Shown: positions 25,984 to 34,269, numbered from the stretch's first letter. The stretch: DNA of 41,210 nt from an uncultured Myxococcales bacterium (GCA_903955385.1 CAJBNH010000186.1:1-41210), one strand, 5' to 3'. Notes: generated by a model not told the origin, from the sequence alone. Numbers and translations are program-made.

Positions 25984-27045
25984 ATGGCTCCGCTCTACAC
26001 GCTCCATCCCCAACCCTTCACCGTCATGTTCGGTAACCTGAGCAACTACGCGGAAGCCCAGACCGAAGTCCTGATCGGCACGCCCGGTTCGCTGCGCGAG
26101 CTCGCCCGACCCAGCGGAGCTGCCTACTACGTCCGGCGATACTACGACGGCAACAGCAAGCTGCGCGATCAGTACATCGGCGGCCCCGTGGGTGACCCGG
26201 GTGCCGACGCCATCGCCCACGCTCTTCGGGAGCGCATGGACGAAACCAACAGAATCATCGCAGACATCCGTATCCTGCGCCGCCAGGGCTTTCAGGTGGT
26301 CGACGCCAAGACCTACGCCACCGTCGCCAGCCTGCACAACCATGGCGTCTTCCGCGCCGGAGGCGTGCTGATCGGCTCGCACGCCTTCGGCATTCTGCTG
26401 AACACCTTGGGTGCCCGCGCTTCCGCGTACTTCACCGAAGATGTGGACCTTGCCCGCAACGAGCAACTGGCGTTCCCCAACATGCCACGCCGCAGCCTGC
26501 TGGAAATCCTGTCGGATTCAGGGATCCAGTTCACCGAAGTACCGCACCTCGACAGCCGCGAGCCGGCTACGTCCTTCAAACAGCCGGGCCGTAGCCAGTT
26601 CCACGTCGATCTGCTGGTGCCCTCGCCGGACGAGACGTTCCCGGTCATTCCCGTGCCCGAGCTGCAAGCGCACGCCACCGGCCTGCCGTACTTGCGCTAC
26701 CTGCTGGGCGAATCCCAAACGGCACCGCTCCTGGCCCGCGAAGGGTGCTGCCTCGTGCGCGTGCCGCTGCCGGAACGGTTTGCGGTTCACAAGCTGATCG
26801 TGTCGCAGCTGCGCGTCGGGCGCAGTGTCAAGAGCCAGAAGGACGTGTCGCAAGCCTGTTCGCTGCTTGCCCTTCTCGGTGACCAGTATCCCGGTGCCAT
26901 TGAAGCGGCTGTCTCCGCCGTTCCCGTCCGGGCGCGCCGCTACCTCAACCGGGCGCTCGCCCTCGCCCGGCCGTTGCTTCAAGACGAATCCCCCCGCGCC
27001 TGGGAGGCGCTGACGGACAGCGCCGTTGCCAAGGCACACAAGTAG
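25984..27045 (+). CDS. GSU2403-family nucleotidyltransferase fold protein
   Basis: ATG 25984 is preferred: GAGG lies 7-8 bases upstream and MAPLYTLHPQPF is a natural family start. In-frame ATGs at 25912 and 25936 lie in the putative operator region. The 353 residues include a helical N-terminus, a segment with YYVRRYYDGNSKLRDQYIGG, and the nucleotidyltransferase core GGVLIGSHAFGILLNTLG (G131, S132) followed by FTEDVDLA (D153, D155), the Gx...DxD metal site of Pol-beta-type enzymes. The build matches PF12281 (GSU2403-type), as I recall it. Members are of unknown substrate, and related folds serve as toxins or antitoxins; no partner gene is seen downstream. It is the last intact gene before the tRNA fragment at 27341. 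Confidence 0.75.
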   Translation: MAPLYTLHPQPFTVMFGNLSNYAEAQTEVLIGTPGSLRELARPSGAAYYVRRYYDGNSKLRDQYIGGPVGDPGADAIAHALRERMDETNRIIADIRILRRQGFQVVDAKTYATVASLHNHGVFRAGGVLIGSHAFGILLNTLGARASAYFTEDVDLARNEQLAFPNMPRRSLLEILSDSGIQFTEVPHLDSREPATSFKQPGRSQFHVDLLVPSPDETFPVIPVPELQAHATGLPYLRYLLGESQTAPLLAREGCCLVRVPLPERFAVHKLIVSQLRVGRSVKSQKDVSQACSLLALLGDQYPGAIEAAVSAVPVRARRYLNRALALARPLLQDESPRAWEALTDSAVAKAHK

Positions 27046-27340
27046 AGGGGACACCTGCCTTCCCACGGAGACACGATGCCCGCGAGCGACCGCGAAGCAT
27101 GGCTCGTCCGGGTCCCCGAGCATTCCTGACCGAGCCCGATTCCGTCCGTGCCTCCACCGCCGCCGATTTCGTCAAGAAACGTCGGTCCAACGAGGACGCG
27201 CCGAACCTGTTCCAAAGTCGACGCCAGGGTACTACAACGGGTACTACAATTTGCGCCGAGAGCCGTCGAACCGCGTCGACCACCGTCGACAACCTGTCGC
27301 AACTACAACGATTTCATATTGAGCTGTGGTCCCCACCCCA
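27046..27340. other. Non-coding stretch before the tRNA fragment
   Basis: No intact gene is visible. A ribosome site (GGAGACACG) and ATG at 27076 open a 17-codon frame that stops at once and could be the remnant of a gene following the nucleotidyltransferase. The stretch contains the direct repeats at 27227-27249 and two GTCGAC palindromes near 27278-27291, and ends in a locally AT-rich 30-bp segment (about 27300-27325) directly before the tRNA-derived sequence. Confidence 0.4.
27227..27249 (+). repeat. Tandem direct repeat near putative attachment site
   Basis: GGGTACTACAA occurs twice with a 12-base period (27227-27237 and 27239-27249), and CTACAACG recurs at about 27303. Short direct repeats within ~100 bp of an attachment core are typical arm-binding sites of tyrosine recombinases. 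That role is inferred from position only. Confidence 0.4.
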
Positions 27341-27384
27341 ACCTCCGAAGCCAAGGGTCGCCGGTTCGAATCCGGCGTCGCGCG
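27341..27384 (+). other. tRNA-Arg(CCG) 3' half without 5' half (candidate att site)
   Basis: The sequence reads as an anticodon loop CTCCGAA (27343-27349, anticodon CCG), anticodon stem 3' strand GCCAA, a five-base variable loop, and a perfect T-arm GCCGGTTCGAATCCGGC (27360-27376). The acceptor 3' strand GTCGCGC and one more G follow. The 75 bp upstream contain neither a matching acceptor strand (GCGCGAC), a D-arm nor the 5' anticodon stem, so this is not a complete gene. CCA is not encoded. A tRNA 3' half followed by the normal tRNA terminator is what remains at the distal end when an element inserts into a tRNA gene. The intact tRNA-Arg would then lie beyond the left side of the island. Confidence 0.75.
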
Positions 27385-27410
27385 CTAAAGAAATCCGAAG
27401 GTTTCACGAG

Positions 27411-27442
27411 ACGGCCGGGTGACACCCCGGCCGTTTTCGTTT
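27411..27442 (+). terminator. Intrinsic terminator after the tRNA fragment
   Basis: ACGGCCGGG (27411-27419) pairs perfectly with CCCGGCCGT (27426-27434) across a 6-base loop, and a T-rich run TTTTCGTTT follows. It is the strongest intrinsic terminator I see in the window and fits the original 3' end of a tRNA transcription unit. Confidence 0.85.
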
Positions 27443-27473
27443 GCGGCCATTCCGCGCGCAAGCACCGCTGCAT

Positions 27474-27502
27474 TTGACCCGCCCGCCCCCCATCGCTACT
27501 GT
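27474..27502 (+). promoter_or_regulatory. Candidate sigma-70-type promoter of zincin copy 2
   Basis: TTGACC (27474-27479) and TACTGT (27497-27502) are separated by exactly 17 bases, about 60 bases before ATG 27563 and just after the tRNA terminator. It would drive the zincin-lipoprotein pair. Confidence 0.55.
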
Positions 27503-27562
27503 CGAGTCTCTGCCTGCGGCGCCGCCCTCCCCCCGCATCCGCCCAGCAGCCCCGGAGCCCAG

Positions 27563-29026
27563 ATGCCACACCCCCTCCTCCGCACTGGTCTGGCCACCGT
27601 CGTCGGCCTGGCGTTCTCCCTATCCCTAGCCTTGACCGTGGGTTGCGATGTGTCGTCGACCGGTGACGGCTCCGGCAATCCGACCGCCACCGACCCGTGG
27701 GCTGACCTGTGGTGCGTGCCCGACTGCACGGGCCGGGTGTGTGGCGACAACGGCTGCGGCAGCCTTTGCGGAACGTGCGAGGGCGACAACGCCTGCACGG
27801 CGGCGGGCCAGTGCCTGTCGACCGCGGCGGGGTCGATTCGCGGCACGCTGAAGTTCGAGGCGCAGTGGCCTGAGGTGCAGGGCGCGTCGATCAGCTTGGG
27901 GGGGCCGCAGGTGTTCCCGGGGGCGCGGATGCTCGCGGTTTCCCTCAATACCGCGGGAGAGCTGACGGGGGCGGCGCAGGCCGATGACGACGGCAAGTTC
28001 GTGATTCCGCTGTCTGCCCCTGCCACGGGCGATGAGCAGCTGCTGTTCACCACCCTCTGGGTACCGTCGCTGGACGCTGAGAACATCGTGTTTTCGGTAC
28101 TGAAACCGCAGGACGGCGGTGACCCGGCCGAGACGGTTTCGCCACCGTGGGCGTGGCTGGTTCCGGTGCCGGCGGGTGGTGACGTCGGGCAGGTGACCAT
28201 CACGGAGGAGCAGGGCTCGGGCGCGATGTACGTGTTCCTGTTTACCGTCGAGGCGATGCGCAGCGTCACCCAGGACATGCTGAACGGCAATCCGGACAAG
28301 CTGAAGAGTCTTGCGGTGTTGTGGTCTCCGGGGATAGAGTGGAGCTGCGGTGCCTGCTATGCCTCAGGGGCAGCGCAGTGGGTCGACGAGACGTCCAAGG
28401 TCGCCGACCAGTCCGTCTTCATCAGCGGCGAGAGCGGCGGGGCGTCTGCCTGGGGCTATCCCGTGATCCTGCATGAATTCGGGCACTACATGGCACAGAA
28501 CTACTCGCGCGACGACTCGCCCGGCGGTTCGCACTCGATTGGTCAGGCGATCGCGCCCGCATTTGCGTGGAGCGAGGGCTGGGCCGGCTTCTTTGCCGTC
28601 TCGACCATGAGCCGCTGGCTGCAATCGCCAGAGCCGATCTTCTGGGACATCCAGCAGGGCGCGTCGTTCTGGCTGGACTACTCGGGCGGTGCCCACGACC
28701 AAGGGGCATTCGTGCAGCCGAACATGGACGGCGGGCTGGACCAACTGCTGGACGAATGCTGGGTCGCGACGATGCTTTGGCACGTGTGGGATGGCGCAGA
28801 CGTGCCCGAGAAGCAGCCGGACGGCGTCGCGCTGGGCACCGATGCGGTCATGAAGGCAGTGGCCTCCAAGCGCTTCCTGTCCTACGACCGCGGCGCACCG
28901 GGCGCGGATTTCGTCGATTTCTGCGACGCGGTGATCTGTGGCCAGCCCTCGATGGCGTGGCCGTTGAAGCAGGCGCTGAATGGCCTGCTCAGCTTTCCCT
29001 ACGACGGCGGCAGTCAGTGCCCGTAA
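27563..29026 (+). CDS. Cysteine-motif lipoprotein with HExxH metallopeptidase-like domain (copy 2)
   Basis: ATG 27563 follows CGGAG and starts a 487-residue lipoprotein (signal ending LTVGC, C28). It has a single cysteine unit, CVPDCTGRVCGDNGCGSLCG (residues 51-70), where the paralog at 4283-6823 has a long array. A beta-rich domain comes next (about 90-230). The catalytic-type domain has CGACYA (262-267), HEFGH (H304, E305, H308) and AWSEGWAGFF with E338, 34 residues after H304, exactly the spacing in the paralog. It is thus a shorter version of the same secreted gluzincin-like protein. The following lipoprotein gene starts 32 bp downstream. The substrate is unknown; the conserved HExxH...E set argues for an active zinc enzyme. 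Confidence 0.8.
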   Translation: MPHPLLRTGLATVVGLAFSLSLALTVGCDVSSTGDGSGNPTATDPWADLWCVPDCTGRVCGDNGCGSLCGTCEGDNACTAAGQCLSTAAGSIRGTLKFEAQWPEVQGASISLGGPQVFPGARMLAVSLNTAGELTGAAQADDDGKFVIPLSAPATGDEQLLFTTLWVPSLDAENIVFSVLKPQDGGDPAETVSPPWAWLVPVPAGGDVGQVTITEEQGSGAMYVFLFTVEAMRSVTQDMLNGNPDKLKSLAVLWSPGIEWSCGACYASGAAQWVDETSKVADQSVFISGESGGASAWGYPVILHEFGHYMAQNYSRDDSPGGSHSIGQAIAPAFAWSEGWAGFFAVSTMSRWLQSPEPIFWDIQQGASFWLDYSGGAHDQGAFVQPNMDGGLDQLLDECWVATMLWHVWDGADVPEKQPDGVALGTDAVMKAVASKRFLSYDRGAPGADFVDFCDAVICGQPSMAWPLKQALNGLLSFPYDGGSQCP

Positions 29027-29058
29027 CCCGCCCGACGACCCAAGAAGGAGTGCCCGTC

Positions 29059-29595
29059 ATGATGTCGAAGTCCTTGAAGCTCGCAGGATGGCTTTCTGTT
29101 GCGGCATTGGCCGGTTGCGGGGCTCGCGAGTCCCAGCCGGTTCCCCAGGCCCCGGTGGCGCAGGCGCGGCCGGTGGTGGTGACGTCGCAGCGCGTCGAGC
29201 TGCCGCTGCACTTGACCCTGACCGGCAGCGCGGAAGGCGACCGGGTGACGCTGCGCGCCGTCGTGCGCGTGTCGGGTCACTTGCCCGCGCCGGTCATTCT
29301 CAAGGTCGTGCTGCCCGAAGGCGCCGCGTTGGAGTCCGGGCTGCCCGTGGACCGGCTGGGCGAGCTGGCCGCGGACACGGTGACCGAACGTTCGTTTGTC
29401 GCGACCGGCGTTCACGGGCCGGTGCGCGTGACGGTCGAGTCAGCCAGTGACGCCGCGGGTTTCGAGGCCCACGCCCAGTGGCCGGAAGCGCCCGCCGCGG
29501 CTGTGGAAGTTGCGCCGCGCATGGAGCCGATCGCTCCCGTGAAGATTCTGGGCATTCAGGTCGACAAGGCCGTGCCGGTGGCGCCGGGGAAGTGA
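29059..29595 (+). CDS. Lipoprotein paired with the zincin-like protein (copy 2)
   Basis: ATG 29059 (a second ATG follows at once) lies after AAGGAG. The 178-residue product has a lipoprotein signal (LAGWLSVAALAGC) and then a beta-sandwich-like domain with VELPLHLTLTG, VTLRAVVRVSG and VILKVVLPEGAALESG. The last segment is similar to VDIRLPAGARLAAG in the lipoprotein at 3591-4274, which likewise follows a zincin gene. The long Pro/Ala linker of copy 1 is nearly absent here. It ends in a short Val/Pro-rich tail. It is probably co-transcribed with the zincin gene. A role as inhibitor, chaperone or anchor of that enzyme is possible; the sequence alone does not decide. Confidence 0.75.
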   Translation: MMSKSLKLAGWLSVAALAGCGARESQPVPQAPVAQARPVVVTSQRVELPLHLTLTGSAEGDRVTLRAVVRVSGHLPAPVILKVVLPEGAALESGLPVDRLGELAADTVTERSFVATGVHGPVRVTVESASDAAGFEAHAQWPEAPAAAVEVAPRMEPIAPVKILGIQVDKAVPVAPGK

Positions 29596-29620
29596 AGTCC
29601 TGGGCGGTGGGGCAAGCTCG

Positions 29621-30628
29621 TCAGGCCGATGCGGGTCTGTGATTCGCCAGCCACACGCCTGCCAGAATCGTGCCCATGCCGAACAGGTGCGGCAGACCGA
29701 TGGACTCACCATCCAGCAGGCCCCAGCCCATCGCCACGACCGGAATCAGGTACGTCACCGACGTCGCGTACAGCGTGCCCGACAGGTGGATCAGCTTGTT
29801 GAACAGCACGACCGAGATCGCCGTGCCAAAGGCCGCCAGCAGGGTCACGAAGCCCAAGGCTCCCAGTGCGCCGGGCTTCTGCATCGTCTCCCACAGCCCA
29901 GTCGTCAGCATCCACACGCCGGCCGGGATGCCCACGGTCAGCAGCGCAAGTCCGGTCGAGTGCAGCGGTTTGATGTGGTAGAGCTTGTGCCGCATCAGGT
30001 TGACCGACACGCCGTAGCAGACGGTCGCCAGCACAATCAGGCCTGCATACAGCGGGTGGAAGTGCGTCTCGGCCGTCGACCGCGCCGTCACCAGTACCAC
30101 CGCTCCGGTCAGCCCCAGCAGGATGCCCAGCGTGCCTCGCCAGCCCGGCGGGTCGCGAAACGCCAGGGCGCCGATCAGGATCACGAAGACAGGGGTCAGC
30201 GAGTTGAGGATGCCGGCCGTCGCGCTGTCGAGCTGGGTTTGGGCAAACGCAAACAGAAATGCGGGGATACCGTTGCCCAGCAGCCCTGACCAAGCCATCA
30301 GGCCCCAAGGAATCGGCCGGACGATGGTGGACCGCGTCGCCCACAGCAGGGGCGAAAGCACCGCAGCGGCAATCACAAGGCGCAGGCCGCCCAGCTGCAC
30401 CGGGTCAAAGACGGCCAGCGACTGCTTCATCAGGATGAACGAGCTGCCCCAGATCAGCGCAAGCGCGGCGCCGATGGCGGCTGGCAGCAGTCGACGGTGG
30501 CGCACGGATTCGGGCGTGGGGGCGGCCGTCACAGGCGGAACGGCCGCTACGACGGGGGCGGAATCGGGGCGAGGGGCTCGGGCGGGCAGCGTCATGACGG
30601 GCAGGAACTCCGCGGCGGGCCTGCGCAT
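29621..30628 (-). CDS. EamA/DMT-family transporter
   Basis: The 335-residue protein has about ten hydrophobic segments in two similar halves, each opening with an EamA-type signature: LALIWGSSFILMKQSL in the first and CYGVSVNLM in the second. LVIAAAVLSPLLW and GILNSLTPVFVILIGALAF (helix 4-5 region) are also typical. It is an inner-membrane drug/metabolite-type exporter of unknown substrate. The first ~45 residues are Pro/Ala-rich, so the true start could be an internal ATG (30595) rather than 30628. A TAGACT -10-like sequence lies about 28 bases upstream without a good -35. The gene faces the lipoprotein gene, with stops 25 bp apart and no terminator hairpin between them. Confidence 0.88.
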   Translation of the reverse strand: MRRPAAEFLPVMTLPARAPRPDSAPVVAAVPPVTAAPTPESVRHRRLLPAAIGAALALIWGSSFILMKQSLAVFDPVQLGGLRLVIAAAVLSPLLWATRSTIVRPIPWGLMAWSGLLGNGIPAFLFAFAQTQLDSATAGILNSLTPVFVILIGALAFRDPPGWRGTLGILLGLTGAVVLVTARSTAETHFHPLYAGLIVLATVCYGVSVNLMRHKLYHIKPLHSTGLALLTVGIPAGVWMLTTGLWETMQKPGALGALGFVTLLAAFGTAISVVLFNKLIHLSGTLYATSVTYLIPVVAMGWGLLDGESIGLPHLFGMGTILAGVWLANHRPASA

Positions 30629-30710
30629 GGATGCGGGTACCTGCCGGGGCGGAGTCTAGGCGCGGTCGGGGGCGGGCGCGAGTTTCCGAACCGATCTGCG
30701 GGCGATGCCG

Positions 30711-32471
30711 TCAATTCGTGAAGACCAGCGGCCACTGAACGACGCACACGCCGGCCTCCGGCTTCTGGAAGCTCATGCGCTCAAACGCCCGCAGCACGCA
30801 CGAGCTGACGGCGTCGCTGCCGACCGAGTCCTGGGTCGTCGACACGCTGCGCGCGCGGCCGTCCTGGTCGATGGTCCAGCGCACGGTCATCTTGCCGCTC
30901 AGGTCGGGGCGCGACACCAGCTGCAGCTCGTAGCAGGTGCGGAACGAGGCGGCGCGGGCGCGGACTTGCTTGGCGATATCGCCGCGGTCGCAGCCGCCCG
31001 AGGGCATGGGGGCCTCGCGCTCGTCGACGGGGCGCACACGGGCACGCGGGCGCGGGCCGGTGCCGATGACGATGCTGCGACCGTGGCCGGGGCCGGTGTC
31101 GATGGGACCGACGCCATGCAACCGCCCGCCGATGCTGGGGTCTCCGCCGCCGGGGCCGGTGCCGCGAAAGCCCATGCCGTTCGAGCCGGGGCCGATGACG
31201 AGCTCGGAACCCTCGCCGTTCATCGCGGGCGCCGTCGGGGTGCGGGCGACGGGGCCGGCGCCGGACAGCACCGCTCCCAGGGCTCCCTCTTGGGCCCGCG
31301 GGTCGTTCAGCGCCTGGGCCACGCCGATGTTACGCAGGTTCACCGGCCGCTGCTCGGTCGAGCCGTCGCGCAACGGGATCTTGGTCTTCTTGGTGGGGTC
31401 CGCCTCGGGCTCGCCGGGGGTGCCTTCCTCGCCGCCTGCGCGCTTGCCCACCTTCTCGTCGTCTTCCTTGCCCGGCGCGGCTTCCTCGGGCGGCGGCGGC
31501 GGCGGCGCGTCGTCGGCCAAGGTCAGCTCGATCAGCTCGCGTTCGTGCGGCGCCACGCCCTCGTCGAAGGCCACGCGGTGGCCGCGTCGGGTCAGGCCGG
31601 TCGCCGTCAGCAGCGCCAGCGCCACCACCGCGGTGACGGCGAGGGCCAGCCACAGCCCGCGGTCGCGCCCCTCGCCCGCCCCGCCCAGCAACTGCGTCGA
31701 GGGGCGGATGAAGTCGAACGCCAGGCACAGACCGTTGTCGAAGTGCAGCAACCCCGCATCGCTGGATGTGATGTCGGTGTGGTCGCCCGTCACGGCTTCG
31801 GCGGGTTCGCCCGACCGCGCCAGCAGGGCCCGCACGCCACGGGGCGGCGACAGCTCCCAGCCCCCCGCGGCCGGCGTCAGCAGCTCGTGGCGTTGCAGTC
31901 CCTCTGCGGCAAGCTGCACCGTCACCCCGTCGGCCTCGCCCACGGTCACCGCCTCTCGCTGGAACAGCACCCGCTCGACGATGGGCGTGCCGTCCCACAG
32001 CAGCCGCAAGCGCAAGAAGCGATCGGTCGCGCGGAAGGTCGGGTGGCCCGCCAGCACCACCAGGGCCGAAAGCGCCGCCAGCACCGCCGCCGTGGCCGCG
32101 AGACCAAAGCCGACGTCCAGCGTCACAAGCGTGCCGTCGACCAGACCGCCGGCCTGGGCATCGCAAGCCGCCGAACCCGCTGCGGAACACGGCACCAGCG
32201 ACCACGGGTCGACGTACAGCCAGGCCAGCGCGCCCAGGGTGCCTGCCGCGCCAGCGACGACGCCCCAGCCGAACCGACGCTCGCTGCCCCGGGCCAGCAG
32301 CCCCGCGCACACGCCGGTGGCAACGGCCAGGGCCAGCAGCAGCCAACCGACGGGCAGTTGCCAGGCGTGCAGCGAAAGCTCGTCTTCGACGACGGTGGCG
32401 AGCGGCAGGGCGACGAGCGCGACACCTGCAGCGGCGGCGGATCCCAGGGTCCAGACGGTGGCGCGGCGCAT
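30711..32471 (-). CDS. Membrane protein with AgmX/PglI-type C-terminal domain
   Basis: ATG 32471 follows GGAGG at good spacing and gives 586 residues. Three or four membrane helices lie in the first ~170. A beta-rich region with RVLFQREAVTVGEADGVTVQL (about 195-280) recalls an FHA-like fold. Another membrane helix is at about 300 (LWLALAVTAVVALALL), then a poly-Pro and Lys/Glu-rich linker and a Gly-rich stretch. The C-terminal ~95 residues match the AgmX/PglI domain: the CDRGDI start, VRARAASFRTCYELQL, LSGKMTVRWTIDQDG, SSCVLRAF and a final VVQWPLVF. The domain is typical of Myxococcota and occurs in gliding-motility and envelope proteins, including TonB-like energy couplers. Function here is not known. 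Confidence 0.75.
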   Translation of the reverse strand: MRRATVWTLGSAAAAGVALVALPLATVVEDELSLHAWQLPVGWLLLALAVATGVCAGLLARGSERRFGWGVVAGAAGTLGALAWLYVDPWSLVPCSAAGSAACDAQAGGLVDGTLVTLDVGFGLAATAAVLAALSALVVLAGHPTFRATDRFLRLRLLWDGTPIVERVLFQREAVTVGEADGVTVQLAAEGLQRHELLTPAAGGWELSPPRGVRALLARSGEPAEAVTGDHTDITSSDAGLLHFDNGLCLAFDFIRPSTQLLGGAGEGRDRGLWLALAVTAVVALALLTATGLTRRGHRVAFDEGVAPHERELIELTLADDAPPPPPPEEAAPGKEDDEKVGKRAGGEEGTPGEPEADPTKKTKIPLRDGSTEQRPVNLRNIGVAQALNDPRAQEGALGAVLSGAGPVARTPTAPAMNGEGSELVIGPGSNGMGFRGTGPGGGDPSIGGRLHGVGPIDTGPGHGRSIVIGTGPRPRARVRPVDEREAPMPSGGCDRGDIAKQVRARAASFRTCYELQLVSRPDLSGKMTVRWTIDQDGRARSVSTTQDSVGSDAVSSCVLRAFERMSFQKPEAGVCVVQWPLVFTN

Positions 32472-32625
32472 CGGGGCCTCCCTTGGGGCGTCGGGTGGCG
32501 GGGGACGCCCCTTGACGGTCGGACGCGCCAGCGCCGCGTGCGATCTACGGATTTCTTTTCGCCGCATCCGTCGGCGTCGGCCGGCATCCCACCCCAGGCC
32601 CTGTGGTCATCGATGGAGCGACGTC

Positions 32626-33999
32626 ATGCCCGAGTTCCGCCGCCTTGCCCCCATGCCCGTCTCTGCCGATGCGCTGTTTGCGTGGCACGAGCGCGAGGGC
32701 GCCTTCGAGCGGCTGGCGCCCCCGTGGCAGCGCATCGAACCCGTGTCGGCCGACCCGTCGGTGCGCGACGGCACGCGGCGAACCTTTCGCTTGCGGCAAG
32801 GGCCGTTCCGGGTCACATGGGTGGCGCGGCATCAGGATTACCAGGCCGGACGGCAGTTCGTGGACGTCCAGGAGCGCGGTCCGTTCGCAGCCTGGCGCCA
32901 CACGCACCGCTGCGAGCCGACGGCCACGGGATCGGTGCTCGACGACCACATTGCCTACCGGCTGCCCTTGGGCGCGCTGGGGCAGGGCATCGCAGGAGGA
33001 ACCGTGGACAAGATGCTGAACGCCATGTTCGCCTTTCGTCAGCAACGCACGGCCGAAGACCTGTCGCGCCATGCGGAGTATGCCGACCTGCCCCGGCTGA
33101 CGGTGGCGGTCACGGGCGCGACGGGCCTGGTGGGGCGGCAGTTGTGCGCCTTTCTGACCACGGGCGGGCACACGGTGCGACCGGTGGTGCGGCGCAAGTC
33201 CGGGGCTGCGAACGAGATTCTGTGGTCGCCCGCGGAAGGCACTATCGACGCGGCGGCGCTCGAGGGCGTAGACGCCGTGGTGCATCTGGCGGGCGAGAAC
33301 ATCGGTGGCGCGCGGTGGACGCCCGCGTTCAAGCGGCAGGTGCTGGCCAGCCGGGTGCAGGGGACCGAGCTGATTGCCAAGACGATGGCGGGGTTGCAGA
33401 GGCCACCGAAGGTGCTGGTCTCGGCTTCGGCGATCGGCATCTATGGCGACCGCGGCGATGTGCCGCTGGCGGAGGACGAGCCGCGCGGCGCCGGGTTTCT
33501 GGCCGACGTGTGCGAAGCGTGGGAGGCGGCGACGGCCCCTGCGGCGGCGGCAGGCATCCGGGTGGTCAACCTGCGCATTGGCGTGGTGCTGGCCGCGCAG
33601 GGTGGGGCGCTGCCGCAGCTGCTGCTGCCGTTCAAGCTGGGCGCGGGGGGACCGCTGGGGTCGGGGCGGCAGGTGATGAGCTGGGTGGCGCTGGACGACG
33701 TGATCTATGCGATCCACCACGCGATCCGCACCGAGTCGCTGCGGGGGCCGGTGAACCTGACGGCGCCGAACCCGGTGACGAATGCGGACTTGGCGAAGGT
33801 GATCGGAAGCGTGTTGCACCGACCGGCGCTGCTCCCCACGCCTGCGTTTGCCTTGCGGCTGGTGCTGGGGCGGCAGAAGGCAGACGAGATGGTGTTGGCG
33901 GGCCAGCGGGTGGTGCCCAGGCGGCTGCTCGACAGCGGGTTTCGGTTCCAGTTCAGCGAGGTAGAGGCGGCGCTGCGGTTCACGCTCGGGCGTGGCTGA
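32626..33999 (+). CDS. TIGR01777-family SDR protein with N-terminal SRPBCC domain
   Basis: ATG 32626 has GGAG 8 bases upstream and gives 457 residues. Residues 1-150 form a START/SRPBCC-like ligand-binding domain (FRRLAPMPVSADALFAWHEREGAF in outline). The C-terminal 300 residues are an NAD(P)-dependent epimerase-type Rossmann fold with VTGATGLVGRQL (164-170 glycine motif), VVHLAGENI, SASAIGIYGD, MSWVALDDV and VNLTAPNPVTNADLA, all hallmarks of the TIGR01777 (SDR39U1) family. This fusion is common in bacteria; the substrate is not established. It is divergent from the AgmX-like gene, with 154 bp between the starts. A long inverted repeat follows about 170 bp after the stop. Confidence 0.92.
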   Translation: MPEFRRLAPMPVSADALFAWHEREGAFERLAPPWQRIEPVSADPSVRDGTRRTFRLRQGPFRVTWVARHQDYQAGRQFVDVQERGPFAAWRHTHRCEPTATGSVLDDHIAYRLPLGALGQGIAGGTVDKMLNAMFAFRQQRTAEDLSRHAEYADLPRLTVAVTGATGLVGRQLCAFLTTGGHTVRPVVRRKSGAANEILWSPAEGTIDAAALEGVDAVVHLAGENIGGARWTPAFKRQVLASRVQGTELIAKTMAGLQRPPKVLVSASAIGIYGDRGDVPLAEDEPRGAGFLADVCEAWEAATAPAAAAGIRVVNLRIGVVLAAQGGALPQLLLPFKLGAGGPLGSGRQVMSWVALDDVIYAIHHAIRTESLRGPVNLTAPNPVTNADLAKVIGSVLHRPALLPTPAFALRLVLGRQKADEMVLAGQRVVPRRLLDSGFRFQFSEVEAALRFTLGRG

Positions 34000-34169
34000 C
34001 GCGGGGCCCTGGGGGCTGGCGGACGCGGTAGGTCCTCACGAGCACCAGGATGACCTGCTGCGGTCGTGGCAGTGATGCCGCGGGGCATGGGCAGGCACAA
34101 CGACGGCAGCATGGAAAGACAGGGCGACGGCGGGTCGCCTTCATTGCGGATCGTGGCTGCCCGGCGGCC

Positions 34170-34269
34170 GTCGACCCCGCGGCGGCGTCGACGTCCACCG
34201 GTCGTGCCGGGGCAGCGTGCAGGTGGGCTTTGCGCGGCCTGGCCCTGTCGACGCCGCCTCGGGGTCGAC
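34170..34269. repeat. 23-bp inverted repeat with 54-base loop
   Basis: The arm 34170-34192 and the arm 34247-34269 are inverted copies with one mismatch in 23, both bounded by GTCGAC. Each arm is itself partly self-complementary at its ends. The loop is 54 bases. There is no T-run, so it is not an ordinary terminator. Its origin and role are unknown. Confidence 0.7.

Noticed and set aside
27341-27384. A complete tRNA gene
   Set aside because: No acceptor 5' strand, D-arm or 5' anticodon stem is found in the preceding 75 bp, so only the 3' half is present.
31480-31510. GGC-rich simple repeat
   Set aside because: It is the poly-proline linker coding sequence of the AgmX-like protein on the minus strand.
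30705-34031. 1108-codon plus-strand frame
   Set aside because: It is antisense to the AgmX-like protein in its first half and out of frame with the TIGR01777 protein in its second half; its sequence is low-complexity.
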